This document shows, piece after piece, positions 9,282 through 18,790 of a stretch of 44,647 nt of DNA (position 1 is the stretch's first letter; each line of letters opens with the position of its first letter). The DNA is from Bacteroidaceae bacterium (GTDB taxonomy: Bacteria; Bacteroidota; Bacteroidia; Bacteroidales; Bacteroidaceae), in contig JAFVSR010000033.1 in NCBI GenBank assembly GCA_017503645.1, forward strand, positions 1 to 44,647, given 5' to 3'. The position numbers and the translations under genes are program-made. The notes under the pieces are model-generated. The model was not told the origin of the DNA. It did no database searches and saw only the letters and a program-made list of their open reading frames with translations.

Positions 9282-9853
9282 CAGTCTAACTGTTGAAGAA
9301 TCTCTGCAATGACGTGCGGGAAATGTTCATACTCCAGTGCGTGAACTTTAGCTGCAACATCATCGGGGGTGTCAGTGGGCAGAACGGGGCATTTTGCCTG
9401 GAAGAATGTGGTACCTTTGTCATATTCGGCATCAATCAAATGAATTGTGATGCCACTCTCGGTATCGCCGCACTCCACAACGGCCTTGTGCACTCTGTCG
9501 CCATACATACCTTTGCCACCGTGCTTGGGAAGCAGCGCGGGGTGTATGTTTACAATGCGGGCAGGGTAGGCCTCTATGAGTTTTTGGGGAACGAGCAACA
9601 GGAAGCCTGCAAGTACAATAAAATCGATGCCATAGCGATGCATCATATCCACAATGCCATCGGCTGCCATAAATTCAGCTTTTGTAACAACCTCGCAGGG
9701 AATGTTCAGCTTGCGCGCGCGCTCAATTACATAGGCCTTGGGGTTGTTGGCTACAATAAGCGCAACCTCCACATCTTTGTTCTCTTTGAAATAGTTGGCA
9801 ATGTTTTCGGCATTGGAGCCGCTGCCCGAAGCAAAAATAGCAATCTTCTTCAT
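9281..9853 (-). CDS. purN: Phosphoribosylglycinamide formyltransferase
   Basis: Transfers the formyl group of 10-formyl-tetrahydrofolate to GAR, the third step of purine synthesis. The 190-residue protein shows the phosphate-binding ASGSGSNAENI at the N-terminus, the catalytic Asn in VNIHPALLPKHGGKGMYG, and His/Asp in ESGITIHLIDAEYDKGTTFFQ. Length is normal. It starts 17 bases after the LytTR gene stop, so the two probably share a transcript. Confidence 0.95.
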   Translation of the reverse strand: MKKIAIFASGSGSNAENIANYFKENKDVEVALIVANNPKAYVIERARKLNIPCEVVTKAEFMAADGIVDMMHRYGIDFIVLAGFLLLVPQKLIEAYPARIVNIHPALLPKHGGKGMYGDRVHKAVVECGDTESGITIHLIDAEYDKGTTFFQAKCPVLPTDTPDDVAAKVHALEYEHFPHVIAEILQQLD

Positions 9854-9870
9854 CGTCTGTTTTATTCGTT

Positions 9871-10755
9871 TTATGAAATGGGTACAAGGCGGCGCAGCAC
9901 CTGCTCGCCATAAGTTTTCGATATTGGAATCTCCCTCACATTGGGAACACCGAGCTCAAGAAACAGATTCTCTTTTTCGCGGCGTATGACCTTTACTAAA
10001 TCGAGGTTCACCATATACGAGCGATGGCAACGCACAACGTTGGTATCGGCAAGCTGTTCGCTTATATCCTTCATAGTTATGCGCATCAGCTGTTTCTTCA
10101 ACTGTTCGTTCTTCAAATACCATATACATATATAGTTGTCGGCCGACTCTATGTATATGAGATTTTCCTTGGCTACAGACAACTGCAGCACCCCTCGTGA
10201 ATCTCTGATTGATATGAGCGAGCTCGATTTGAATCCAATGTTCTCGTTCATAAGCTCCTTGAGCTTTGCCGAACGCTCCTGATACGAAAAGAATAGGATA
10301 CAAAGGATATATGGGATAAACAATATGTATATCGTGTTCTTTATGGCATTTATGTAAATCTCCATAGGGTCGTTTGTGGGGAGATTGAGGTTTCCTTTTA
10401 CAATAAGTGCCAGAATGGTGAATGCACCCGACAGCAACAATAATTCTATGAACACCCAACCAATGTATTTAATTATCGTTATGCCGTGGTTGGGCCTGCG
10501 TGAGTAGTGGTACATCACAACACGGCTTATGGCAACCACTATCATACCAATGCTCACAAGAACTATCGACCAAAGAAAATATGTTGTGGTGGTAATTTTT
10601 TTGTTGTCAATCCACATATCGGAGCCAAAAGGCTGATATACGTTGATGAAACCGATAGCAAAGATTGAAACAAAAAGAACCATTATCAACTGGTTCCTTT
10701 TTTCCAACATATATTGTGGTGCTTTTTTGAAAAGTACCGATGTGTATTCTGCCAT
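9871..10755 (-). CDS. Membrane-anchored LytTR DNA-binding regulator
   Basis: A 294-residue protein. Four hydrophobic segments lie near residues 23-41, 58-83, 93-117 and 137-157, followed by a short helical linker (SYQERSAKLKELMNEN). A C-terminal LytTR domain occupies about 185-290, with the family hallmarks YIESADNYICIWY and VVRCHRSYMVNLDLVKVIRRE. It lacks a receiver domain, so the signal is probably sensed by the membrane part. Its neighbour purN lies downstream. Family members in Bacteroidota often pair with a sensor kinase, but none is next to this one. Confidence 0.85.
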   Translation of the reverse strand: MAEYTSVLFKKAPQYMLEKRNQLIMVLFVSIFAIGFINVYQPFGSDMWIDNKKITTTTYFLWSIVLVSIGMIVVAISRVVMYHYSRRPNHGITIIKYIGWVFIELLLLSGAFTILALIVKGNLNLPTNDPMEIYINAIKNTIYILFIPYILCILFFSYQERSAKLKELMNENIGFKSSSLISIRDSRGVLQLSVAKENLIYIESADNYICIWYLKNEQLKKQLMRITMKDISEQLADTNVVRCHRSYMVNLDLVKVIRREKENLFLELGVPNVREIPISKTYGEQVLRRLVPIS

Positions 10756-10779
10756 TGTATTTATATCAAATTTATTATG

Positions 10780-10787
10780 CGAAGATA
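10780..10787 (-). promoter_or_regulatory. -7 element candidate for the LytTR-purN unit
   Basis: On the minus strand this reads TATCTTCG followed by C, about 25 bases before the start codon. No good -33 TTTG is seen at 19-21 bases. Confidence 0.35.
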
Positions 10788-10911
10788 CAACTAATTTTTA
10801 TTAAAATGCTTTCGGCTTTTTATCATTTATAAATATTTTACATTTTTTGCATTGCGCTTTGCCGTAATATGTGAAAAAATATTTACGATTGCCATTTTTA
10901 CACCCGTGCAG

Positions 10912-10943
10912 TGTGATATTTAGGAAAAAACTCTATATTTTTG
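10912..10943 (+). promoter_or_regulatory. Promoter candidate for ftsE-aspartokinase-lysA
   Basis: TGTG at 10912-10915, a 20-base spacer, then TATTTTTG at 10936-10943. The -7 box is a full match to TAnnTTTG and the -33 box has one change. Confidence 0.5.
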
Positions 10944-10978
10944 CATAATATGAAAAATTGCGCACAAAGCATACCTGT

Positions 10979-11692
10979 ATGGCTATAGTAAATTATAAGA
11001 ATGTAGATATTCACATTGATTCCAAAATAATTTTGGAGAACGTCTCCTTTGAATTGCAAGAGGGCGAGTTCGCCTATATCGTAGGCGCGGTGGGTTCCGG
11101 AAAATCCACACTCCTTAAAACAATTTACGGCGAGGTGGATATTATGGATGGACGGGCTATGGTGTTCGATGAATATGACCTGCGCAACCTTCGCAGCAAT
11201 CGGTTGCAAGCCTTGCGTAAGCGCATAGGAATAGTGTTTCAGGATTTTCAACTGCTCACCGACCGCAATGTAAACGACAACCTCGATTTTGTTCTCCGCA
11301 GTACCGGTTGGACGAACAAACAGGAGCGCGAGAAACGCATCCGCGAGGTACTGCACCTTGTAGGCTTGCCACAAAAAGGTTACAAGATGCCTCACGAACT
11401 ATCGGGTGGTGAGCAACAACGCATAGTGATAGCACGCGCCATCCTCAACCGCCCTGCGCTCATCCTTGCCGACGAGCCAACGGGAAACCTCGATTCGGAA
11501 ACCGGAAATTACATTATGCGCCTGTTGCATCGTATATGTCACGAGGAAAAAAGCGCTGTGCTTATGATTACTCACAACGAGCAGTGGCTCACTCTGTACC
11601 CCGGCACCGAGTATAGTTGTGCCGAAGGGCGTATGCGTCTTATGAAAAGTATGCGCGAGACAGCCACACAAACATCACTTTTTCAAGAATAA
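10979..11692 (+). CDS. ftsE: FtsE-like ABC transporter ATPase
   Basis: A 237-residue ABC ATPase with Walker [10 protein letters not shown] (about residue 35), Q-loop VFQDFQLL, signature [16 protein letters not shown], Walker [13 protein letters not shown] and the switch His in MITHNEQW. Length and the N-terminal [12 protein letters not shown] match FtsE, the partner of FtsX, which controls cell-wall hydrolases at division. No ftsX lies beside it. The ATG at 10979 is used; the TTG at 10958 would add seven uncharacteristic residues. Aspartokinase follows after 21 bases and lysA after that. The residual doubt is that LolD/MacB-type ATPases are close relatives. Confidence 0.8.
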   Translation: MAIVNYKNVDIHIDSKIILENVSFELQEGEFAYIVGAVGSGKSTLLKTIYGEVDIMDGRAMVFDEYDLRNLRSNRLQALRKRIGIVFQDFQLLTDRNVNDNLDFVLRSTGWTNKQEREKRIREVLHLVGLPQKGYKMPHELSGGEQQRIVIARAILNRPALILADEPTGNLDSETGNYIMRLLHRICHEEKSAVLMITHNEQWLTLYPGTEYSCAEGRMRLMKSMRETATQTSLFQE

Positions 11693-11713
11693 TAACTAAT
11701 AAATATAAGAATT

Positions 11714-13030
11714 ATGAAAGTACTTAAATTTGGCGGAACATCTGTAGGCTCGGCCGAGCGTATGCAGAATGTAGTGCGCCTCATTTCCGATGGCGAGACA
11801 AAGATAGTAGTTCTCTCGGCTATGTCGGGAACAACAAACTCACTTATAGAATTTACAAACTATTTGCGCAATGGCAATCCCAATGGAGCTTGTGAGCACG
11901 CAAATGTATTGCAGGACAAATATCGCCAGACGATAAAAGGGCTTTACGAAACGACAGAGGCTGCCGATGCTGCCACAGCAAAAGTGAACGAAATCTTCAA
12001 CCACCTGCGCTCGTTGGCATATAAGCCACTCGATACCAATCTCGAAAAAGAGATTGTTGCCCAGGGCGAGATAATATCTACCAATATGGTAACATTGTAT
12101 ATGCGTGAAAAGGGCCTCGATGCCGAGCTGCTCGACTCCCTCTCATTTATGCGCCTGGGTGCCAACGGCGAGCCCGACCTCGCATACATTCGCACCCACC
12201 TGTTGCCACAACTCGATATGGAGGTTAAGGGCCGTATCTACATAGCTCAAGGCTTCATATGCCTGAATGACGAGGGCTGCATAGACAACTTGCAACGTGG
12301 TGGCAGCGACTACACTGCAACACTCATAGGTGCAGCTGTGAATGCCGACGAGGTACAGATATGGACCGATATCGACGGAATGCACAACAACGACCCCCGC
12401 ATCGTGGATAACACATCGCCCGTGCATCATCTTCATTTCGAAGAGTCGGCAGAGCTTGCATATTTTGGAGCAAAAATTCTGCATCCCACCTGCATCCTTC
12501 CCGCCAAACTTATGGGAACACCCGTGCGTTTGCTCAATACAATGGACCCCACAGCCGAGGGTACACTTATCGACAACAATCTCACCCGCCCGGGCGAGAT
12601 TAAAGCCATTGCTGCCAAGGAGAACATCACCGCAATAAAAATTAAGTCGGGACGTATGTTGCTTGCCTATGGTTTCCTGCGCAAAGTATTTGAGATATTC
12701 GAGACATACAAAACCTCAATAGATATGATTTGTACCTCGGAGGTTGGTGTTTCGGTTTCTATCGATGACGACCGCAAACTCGACCTCATTGTGGACGAAC
12801 TGCAAAAATATGGTACCGTAACCGTGGACAAGAATATGTGTATCATATGCGTTGTGGGCGACCTCAACTGGGAGAACACCGGTTTCGAAGCACGCGCAAT
12901 GGAGGCAATGAAAGATATTCCCGTGCGTATGGTTTCGTATGGCGGCAGCAACTACAACATATCGTTCCTTGTGCGCGAGGAGGACAAGGTGCGTGCATTG
13001 CGTGCATTGAGTAGCAAAATCTTTAACTAA
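11714..13030 (+). CDS. lysC: Aspartate kinase
   Basis: Phosphorylates aspartate as the first step towards lysine/DAP, threonine and methionine. The protein has 438 residues. It opens with the kinase motif VLKFGGTSVGSAERM, carries RGGSDYTATLIGAA near residue 200, and ends with two ACT regulatory domains (about 300-438) in which TSEVGVSVSIDD is recognisable. It is monofunctional: no homoserine dehydrogenase domain follows. It lies 21 bases after ftsE and 14 bases before lysA, so its most direct role here is DAP/lysine supply. Feedback by lysine through the ACT domains is expected from the family. Confidence 0.93.
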   Translation: MKVLKFGGTSVGSAERMQNVVRLISDGETKIVVLSAMSGTTNSLIEFTNYLRNGNPNGACEHANVLQDKYRQTIKGLYETTEAADAATAKVNEIFNHLRSLAYKPLDTNLEKEIVAQGEIISTNMVTLYMREKGLDAELLDSLSFMRLGANGEPDLAYIRTHLLPQLDMEVKGRIYIAQGFICLNDEGCIDNLQRGGSDYTATLIGAAVNADEVQIWTDIDGMHNNDPRIVDNTSPVHHLHFEESAELAYFGAKILHPTCILPAKLMGTPVRLLNTMDPTAEGTLIDNNLTRPGEIKAIAAKENITAIKIKSGRMLLAYGFLRKVFEIFETYKTSIDMICTSEVGVSVSIDDDRKLDLIVDELQKYGTVTVDKNMCIICVVGDLNWENTGFEARAMEAMKDIPVRMVSYGGSNYNISFLVREEDKVRALRALSSKIFN

Positions 13031-13044
13031 AAGAGATTTTTTTG

Positions 13045-14208
13045 ATGAAAACAAAGTTTCCAATAGAGAGGTTTGCCCATATTGAAACTCCCTTCTATTA
13101 TTACGATGTCGAGCTTCTTAAAAAGACAATAGACACCGTGCAAAAGGAGGCTGCAAAACACAATGGTTTCAACGTGCACTATGCCATAAAGGCCAATTTT
13201 AACCCCCGTCTGCTCGCTATAATAGCAGCGAGCGGTCTTGGGGCCGATTGCGTAAGCGGTGGCGAGGTTGCCGCTGCGCTTAAGGCCGGAGTTTCGCCTG
13301 GTCACATAGTATTTGCAGGTGTGGGAAAAACCGATAAAGAGATAGCCCTTTCGCTCGATGCTGGCATCTTCTGCTTTAACGTGGAATCCATCCCCGAAAT
13401 AGATGCCATAGATACATTGGCAGCGGAGCGTGGGGTGGTGGCGCAGGTCGCAATACGTGTAAACCCCAACATCGGCGCCCATACCCACGCCAATATAACC
13501 ACCGGCCTTGCCGAGAACAAGTTTGGTGTAAACTATGAGCAGCTCGACGAGGTTATAAACACCATTGAAAGCAAAAACAATGTAAAACTCATTGGCCTGC
13601 ATTTTCACATAGGTTCGCAAATACTTGTTATGGACGATTTCATCGCCCTATGTGGTAGAGTGAACGAACTGCAGACAATGTTGCACGAAACTCGCGGGTT
13701 GGTGCTTCCTCATATAAATGTAGGTGGTGGCTTGGGTATCCGTTACGATGCTCCCGACAAGTACAATGTTCCCGATTTCGCCCTCTATTTCGATACCTAC
13801 GCACAGCATCTTAAACTCTTCCCCGGGCAGCAGGTGCATTTTGAACTTGGTCGCAGCATAGTTGCCCAGTGCGGCTCGCTCATTACACGTGCCACCTACA
13901 TCAAGAGCGGCACCTGTAAAAAGTTTATCATAGTGGATGCAGGTATGAATGACCTTGTGCGCCCGGCTCTTTATAGCGCATATCACAGAATAGAAAACCT
14001 CTCATCGCATAAAGCCGACGAGGTATATGACGTGGTGGGGCCCATATGCGAGTCGTCCGATGTCTTTTGCAAGGACCGCAAGATACCCCAAACGCATCGT
14101 GGTGATATAATGGCTATACGCTCGGCCGGTGCATACGGCGAGGCAATGGCATTTGGTTACAACTGCCGCCCGTTGCCAAAGAGTGTGTTATCTACCGAAT
14201 TTGAGTAA
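13045..14208 (+). CDS. lysA: Diaminopimelate decarboxylase
   Basis: PLP enzyme converting meso-diaminopimelate to lysine. The 387-residue protein has the PLP lysine in HYAIKANFNPRLL (about residue 50), the glycine loop INVGGGLGIRYD, ELGRSIVAQCGSLI, the signature KKFIIVDAGMNDLVRPALY and GPICESSDVF with the active-site Cys. It is slightly shorter than the usual 410-420 residues. The ATG at 13045 is preferred over TTG at 13042. It closes the ftsE-lysC-lysA unit; the terminator at 14214-14263 follows. Confidence 0.93.
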   Translation: MKTKFPIERFAHIETPFYYYDVELLKKTIDTVQKEAAKHNGFNVHYAIKANFNPRLLAIIAASGLGADCVSGGEVAAALKAGVSPGHIVFAGVGKTDKEIALSLDAGIFCFNVESIPEIDAIDTLAAERGVVAQVAIRVNPNIGAHTHANITTGLAENKFGVNYEQLDEVINTIESKNNVKLIGLHFHIGSQILVMDDFIALCGRVNELQTMLHETRGLVLPHINVGGGLGIRYDAPDKYNVPDFALYFDTYAQHLKLFPGQQVHFELGRSIVAQCGSLITRATYIKSGTCKKFIIVDAGMNDLVRPALYSAYHRIENLSSHKADEVYDVVGPICESSDVFCKDRKIPQTHRGDIMAIRSAGAYGEAMAFGYNCRPLPKSVLSTEFE

Positions 14209-14213
14209 ATAAA

Positions 14214-14263
14214 AAATGAAGTGAGCCCCAAAGTTTCTCCAAACTTTGGGGCTCACTTCATTT
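14214..14263. terminator. Long GTGAGCCCC-type bidirectional terminator
   Basis: Perfect 23-bp stem (14214-14236 with 14241-14263) around CTCC, between convergent lysA and the permease gene. An A-run on the left and T-run on the right serve both strands. The arm core GTGAGCCCCAAAGTTT is related to the hairpin at 143-181. Confidence 0.85.
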
Positions 14264-14282
14264 ATGAAATTGGCTTTCATTT

Positions 14283-15521
14283 TTACTCAAATTTAATTGC
14301 TTTAGTTGGCTCTATTCTTGCAATGAGCATAGATGGCACCAGCAACATTGCTACCGACAGAACAAACATAAAGATGTTCATCGGTATCATAACCCACGAA
14401 AATTCTATAGGTACACAATTCATATAATACATTTCGGGGTCCAATGCCACAAACCCTGTCTGCTGTTGCAGCAAGCATAGCGCTATTGCTATGATATTCC
14501 CCCATAGCATTCCTTTGCCAATAATAAAGCAGGCATAATAGATAAAAACCTTTCTTATGGAAAAATTCTGCGCGCCCACAGCCTTTAGAATGCCAATGAG
14601 GTTGCTCTTCTCCAGAATGAGGATAAGCAGGCCCGATGTCATTGTGAACCCTGCAATGCCAAGCACCAGGACAAGAATCACCCACACCGTCTGGTCCAGC
14701 ACACCAAGCCAGGCAAACAGAGCCGGGTTGGCCTCCTCTATGGTTTGTATATAAAGCCCCTCCTTCTCTCTGTTCCCAATTTCGGCAACAATACCGGCGA
14801 GCCGATTACGGGTATTCTCAATATCTTCATAATCGGTAACGGAAATCTCAATGCCGCTTGCCTGCTTCTCGTTCCATCCATTGAGGCGACGCGTGGTTTC
14901 AATATCGGTAATGGCGACAAGGTTATCCATCTCCTGCAAGTGCGTCTCGTAGATTCCCGCAACAAGCATACGCCTTGCCTTTACGTTACCCTGCATAAAA
15001 TATACGTTTATCTTGTCGCCTGTATTGCAGTTCAGTTTTTTTGCCATCAGGTTCGACAGGATAATCCAATAGCCCTTAACAGAATCGGTTTGTGCCGGTA
15101 TATTGCCACTCACAAGATGTTCCTCAAAAAACGATGCATCATATTCCTTGCCAATACCCTTTACAAGCACTCCTTCATATTCGTCGCCCACGGCAAGCAG
15201 CCCGGGTTTCTGTACATAGCGTTGCGCGTGGGCAATACCATCGCATTCTCCGATTCTTTCAATATCCTCATCTGTTATTGTAACGTGCGAATCGCCATTC
15301 AGAGTTGCCGCATAATTGCCTATTTGCAAGTGCCCGCCGAATCCTATAATCTTGTTTCTTACTTCGTTCTTGAATCCCACGACAATGGCAAGCGAGAGCA
15401 TCATCACAATAAGCCCTATCGATACTCCCCATTGTGCTATGGTTATTGCAGGGCGCGATATCTTTTTCCCACCCTTGCGCGATGCATATAGCCTTTTTGC
15501 TATGAACAGTTCAATATTCAT
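14283..15521 (-). CDS. LolC/LolE-type FtsX-family ABC permease
   Basis: A 412-residue inner-membrane protein starting MNIELFIAKRLYASRKG, with one N-terminal membrane helix (about 28-52), a large periplasmic domain and three C-terminal helices (about 275-300, 320-350 and 375-400). This is the MacB_PCD plus FtsX layout. The opening IAKRLYASRKGGKKISRPAITIA is typical of the lipoprotein-releasing permeases of Bacteroidota, which free outer-membrane lipoproteins together with a LolD-type ATPase. No ATPase gene is adjacent. It is the last gene of the reverse operon, 15 bases after manC. Confidence 0.82.
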   Translation of the reverse strand: MNIELFIAKRLYASRKGGKKISRPAITIAQWGVSIGLIVMMLSLAIVVGFKNEVRNKIIGFGGHLQIGNYAATLNGDSHVTITDEDIERIGECDGIAHAQRYVQKPGLLAVGDEYEGVLVKGIGKEYDASFFEEHLVSGNIPAQTDSVKGYWIILSNLMAKKLNCNTGDKINVYFMQGNVKARRMLVAGIYETHLQEMDNLVAITDIETTRRLNGWNEKQASGIEISVTDYEDIENTRNRLAGIVAEIGNREKEGLYIQTIEEANPALFAWLGVLDQTVWVILVLVLGIAGFTMTSGLLILILEKSNLIGILKAVGAQNFSIRKVFIYYACFIIGKGMLWGNIIAIALCLLQQQTGFVALDPEMYYMNCVPIEFSWVMIPMNIFMFVLSVAMLLVPSMLIARIEPTKAIKFE

Positions 15522-15536
15522 TGGATATGTCGTTGG

Positions 15537-16877
15537 CTATTTCCACTCCCAGGCATAACGCTCTATATCCTCCTCAACAAGGATATCTCCTGTTTGCACC
15601 TCAATGAACTCGAGGTCGGTTATTGCACGCACAGCGTGCAACTGGCCTTTCTTTATGTGTACCACACTGCCGCGTGTAACCTCGGTTACATTTCCGTCTA
15701 TAACCAGCAGGCCCCGGCCGTTGACAAAGGTCCACACCTCGTCGCGATGGCGGTGTATCTGGTAACTTATATTGCAGCCTGCATTTAATTTAAGTTCTTT
15801 GGTAAGTGTACAGAATCCGTCACTGTATTTTGTGCTGTTAATCACCTTGTATGTTCCCCAACGGCGCTCCTCGAACATAGGGCGGGTGGCTACCTTCTCA
15901 ACGTACTGTTTTATATCCTCCGATGCATTCTTGCTGCACACCAGCACACCCTCGTAACCGGCAACCACAATGGCATCTTTTATGCCGGCACACACCACGG
16001 GCAGTTCAAGTTCGTTGATGATGGTGGTGTTTTCCACACCGTCGCCTGTGATAATGTTGCCCGTATGTTTATCAGGTAACTCATCGGACAGGGCCTTCCA
16101 GCTGGCAATGTCTTTCCACACACCATTGTATGTGACAACGGCCACCGAGTGGCATTTTTCAGTTACCTCGTTGTCGAAACTCACAGCCGGCAGCTTGCAA
16201 TAGTTCTTTTGCACCTGCTCAAATGTATCGGCATCTATGTATCGGTTTATTATATCCTCAATGAATCTGAGTTTGAAGGCAAAGACACCTCCATTCCATA
16301 ATGCCCCTTTTGAGATAAGCTGCTCGGCACGTTTTCTGCTTGGTTTTTCGGTGAAACTTTTTATCATATCCACACCGGCGTATTCCTTTTGTGCAGGCAG
16401 AATATAACCATATTTGGTAGATGCACTTGTAGGCTTTATGCCAATAAGAGCAAGTTCGGCCGAATCGTTTTTAATGGTATCGGCAACCTTTTGCAACGTT
16501 TCAAAATAGTCATTGTCGGCATATGTGTCACAAGGAACAACCACTGCAACCTCATCCTTGTTGCAACCCTCGTTGTAAAGCAGATGTGCGGCAGCAAGTG
16601 CAATGGCAGGGAAGGTACCACGCCTTTCGGGCTCGCTTACCAGTGCGATGTCATTGCCTATCTGTGTGGTTATAGAGTCGCGTTGTGCGGCACTTGATGC
16701 TATGGTGATGTCTTTTGTTAAATCGGCCTCAGTCAATTGTCGATATACACGTTGTAGTATCGACTCTGTTCCACCATCGGGTGATGGCAGCAGGCGCAAA
16801 AACTGTTTTGAACGTGTACTGTTTGATAGTGGCCACAAGCGTTGTCCGCTACCTCCCGATAACAATATTATTCTCAT
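15537..16877 (-). CDS. manC: Mannose-1-phosphate guanylyltransferase with PMI-II domain
   Basis: Makes GDP-mannose from mannose-1-phosphate and GTP, the precursor of mannose, fucose and rhamnose residues in surface glycans. The N-terminal half has the nucleotidyltransferase signature LLSGGSGQRLWPLS (residues 5-18), the metal-binding VVPCDTYA and the active FTEKPSRKRAEQL with LWNGGVFAF. The C-terminal 110 residues form the type II phosphomannose-isomerase cupin (EERRWGTYKVI, ISYQIHRHRDEVWTFV, LHAVRA). The protein may therefore be bifunctional. At 446 residues it is slightly shorter than the proteobacterial form. It lies 45 bases after a small lipoprotein gene and 15 before the permease. Confidence 0.92.
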   Translation of the reverse strand: MRIILLSGGSGQRLWPLSNSTRSKQFLRLLPSPDGGTESILQRVYRQLTEADLTKDITIASSAAQRDSITTQIGNDIALVSEPERRGTFPAIALAAAHLLYNEGCNKDEVAVVVPCDTYADNDYFETLQKVADTIKNDSAELALIGIKPTSASTKYGYILPAQKEYAGVDMIKSFTEKPSRKRAEQLISKGALWNGGVFAFKLRFIEDIINRYIDADTFEQVQKNYCKLPAVSFDNEVTEKCHSVAVVTYNGVWKDIASWKALSDELPDKHTGNIITGDGVENTTIINELELPVVCAGIKDAIVVAGYEGVLVCSKNASEDIKQYVEKVATRPMFEERRWGTYKVINSTKYSDGFCTLTKELKLNAGCNISYQIHRHRDEVWTFVNGRGLLVIDGNVTEVTRGSVVHIKKGQLHAVRAITDLEFIEVQTGDILVEEDIERYAWEWK

Positions 16878-16922
16878 ATTATTTATAATTATCCTTGTTA
16901 TAATTATTTGTCTATCCTGTTT

Positions 16923-17312
16923 TTAGAACTTCCTGAATGTAAGTTTCGCGTATTTAGAACGCAGAACCATACTCTTGCGGTTCAGGTGTAAAACGCCGTA
17001 TCGCTCGTTGCTGTTGTTATATATGCCATAGGCGCTCAGGTCGGTGTCGTCGTTTATCGTTTGCACAAAAAGCGAGTCACCCACGTGCTGAAAGCGGCTG
17101 TAGTGCCTGTCGTATTGTGATAATCTTATCTCCAATAAATCCAATTGTATGCCCCAAAAACGGCTTTCATCGGCTACGTTGATGGGTGTAGTGGAGTTAG
17201 TTTCTTCTATTTCGAGCAGTTTCCAGAAACCGCCCAAGTCGCCATTGTCATCCTCTTTTTGGCAAGCAATAAACGTTGCAGTTGCCAATAGTATAAGTAT
17301 TATTTTTTTCAT
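16923..17312 (-). CDS. Small lipocalin-like lipoprotein
   Basis: A 129-residue protein with a lipobox (LLATATFIAC, Cys17) followed by QKEDDNGD, a Bacteroidota lipoprotein export-like acidic stretch. The body begins GDLGGFWKLLEIE and has alternating hydrophobic strands ending YAKLTFRKF, as in the small lipocalin-like beta-barrel lipoproteins of this phylum. Its ATG overlaps the wzi stop by 4 bases (ATGA), so it is translated with Wzi. Function is unknown; a role alongside Wzi at the outer membrane is an inference from the overlap. Confidence 0.75.
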   Translation of the reverse strand: MKKIILILLATATFIACQKEDDNGDLGGFWKLLEIEETNSTTPINVADESRFWGIQLDLLEIRLSQYDRHYSRFQHVGDSLFVQTINDDTDLSAYGIYNNSNERYGVLHLNRKSMVLRSKYAKLTFRKF

Positions 17313-18790
17313 TTTTTCTTGCTCTTGAAGTTAATAAATCCACATTTGCTTATTGTGAGCATCCCGCTGCGGCAATTCCCGTGCAGGCTGCCATTGTCAT
17401 ATGCGTACGATGCTTTTATGCTCCATCCTTGCAATTTCGCAGGCTTGTAAGCTATTTCCACAAGGCCGGCCGTGCTTGTCTTTATGTCGGTAAAAGGGTG
17501 ATTGTATGTTCCCCAATTGTTTGAGTGTGTGAATAGTATTCTATAACCCAACTCCGCGGTGGGTTCACCTTCAATACCTATATGATATGCCTCCACGCGG
17601 TTGTTGTAGCAAATCATAGTATTATCTTTGTTATATATAGGTGACGTGGCAAGCGGGGTACCAATTGTCATTCCATAGTTGAACCAACCATTATACCACT
17701 CGTGGTTATAATTGTCATCGCGGCAACTAACCTGGTCGGGGATAGTGTTTGTTTTATCGTGATATACAGGGCCGCTTTGGTTCTTCAGATTATAATATTC
17801 AATGGCAATGCCTTTTATCCAACGGCATTTCTTTAGTTCAAGTTCAATGCCCACAAGTTGCTCTGTCCATAGGCCATACTCCATAAACATTTGCGAATGG
17901 TCGTCGAAAATGTGTTCGTAATATGTGCGTAATTTCCAATCCTCTTTTTCCCAGTTTATTGCTGCGTGCCAGCTTCCAAGATGGTTTCCTGCAATATTCA
18001 CTTGGTCCATACCTGAATATTTGCTATCACCACTGCTTGGTATAAATGCTTTGAAATAGTCTTTCAGACGGGTGGGGTTCTTTTTATTGACGCCTGCAAC
18101 ATTTAATTGGTTATATACGGCACCTCCAAATTGCGTAGCCATTTGCAAGCCCCATTCCAGTGATAGTGGGAATTTCTGTTCTTTACCTATCTTGAAGAAG
18201 ATAGCCTTAGAATGATATCGTACACCGACGGTGTGAGCCTTTCCTTCGGCTACCCAATCCTTTTGCCAATCTCCATCGCTAAACCATCCATAGGCAATGT
18301 GTCCGCGAATCTTGAACCAGTCATTCGTGCCGAAGAAGTCGTAATATTCGGGTACCTCTATGCGTATCTGGGGTATTGGGCGTGCATTGCCACTCTCAAC
18401 AAGGCCGCCTGTCGATAATCTGTGGTTTTTAAGTTCTCCCCATCTCTCTTTTTGTCCCATAGATAATGCGAGCATCCTCCAACTGACATCGGCGTATGCC
18501 TGCTGCACAAACAGGGTGGATGTCAGTCCTTCGCCAGCTACAATGTCGGCACCCCAATCGAGGGAGAAACCTTTACTGCCAAGTTTGCAATCACCTGCCA
18601 ACCCTGCAAGCATATATGCATACCCGGCCTCGTCGCCACTCAAGCCCTGGCGGTTCGACAAGTGCCAAGTGGGCGGTGTATCTTCAGTGGCATATGTGCC
18701 TGTTGTTTCTATGCTGTATTTTATTTCCTGTGCGCTTACCACAAAAACAGTAATGGCTGTTATTGCGGTTGTTATAAATCTTTTAATCAT
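17309..18790 (-). CDS. Wzi-family capsule assembly protein
   Basis: A 493-residue outer-membrane protein with a signal peptide (MIKRFITTAITAITVFVVSAQ cut near residue 21). The body is rich in aromatic, amphipathic beta-strands. Diagnostic stretches are PTWHLSNRQGLSG, FVQQAYADVSWRMLALSMGQ and KERWGELKNHRLSTGGLVESG, followed by ARPIPQIRIEVPEYYDF. In enteric bacteria Wzi is an 18-stranded barrel that holds capsule at the surface; the Bacteroidota members are assigned by family resemblance. It overlaps the upstream nucleotidyltransferase gene by 8 bases and the downstream lipoprotein gene by 4, so it sits in the middle of a coupled gene set. Confidence 0.85.
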   Translation of the reverse strand: MIKRFITTAITAITVFVVSAQEIKYSIETTGTYATEDTPPTWHLSNRQGLSGDEAGYAYMLAGLAGDCKLGSKGFSLDWGADIVAGEGLTSTLFVQQAYADVSWRMLALSMGQKERWGELKNHRLSTGGLVESGNARPIPQIRIEVPEYYDFFGTNDWFKIRGHIAYGWFSDGDWQKDWVAEGKAHTVGVRYHSKAIFFKIGKEQKFPLSLEWGLQMATQFGGAVYNQLNVAGVNKKNPTRLKDYFKAFIPSSGDSKYSGMDQVNIAGNHLGSWHAAINWEKEDWKLRTYYEHIFDDHSQMFMEYGLWTEQLVGIELELKKCRWIKGIAIEYYNLKNQSGPVYHDKTNTIPDQVSCRDDNYNHEWYNGWFNYGMTIGTPLATSPIYNKDNTMICYNNRVEAYHIGIEGEPTAELGYRILFTHSNNWGTYNHPFTDIKTSTAGLVEIAYKPAKLQGWSIKASYAYDNGSLHGNCRSGMLTISKCGFINFKSKKK

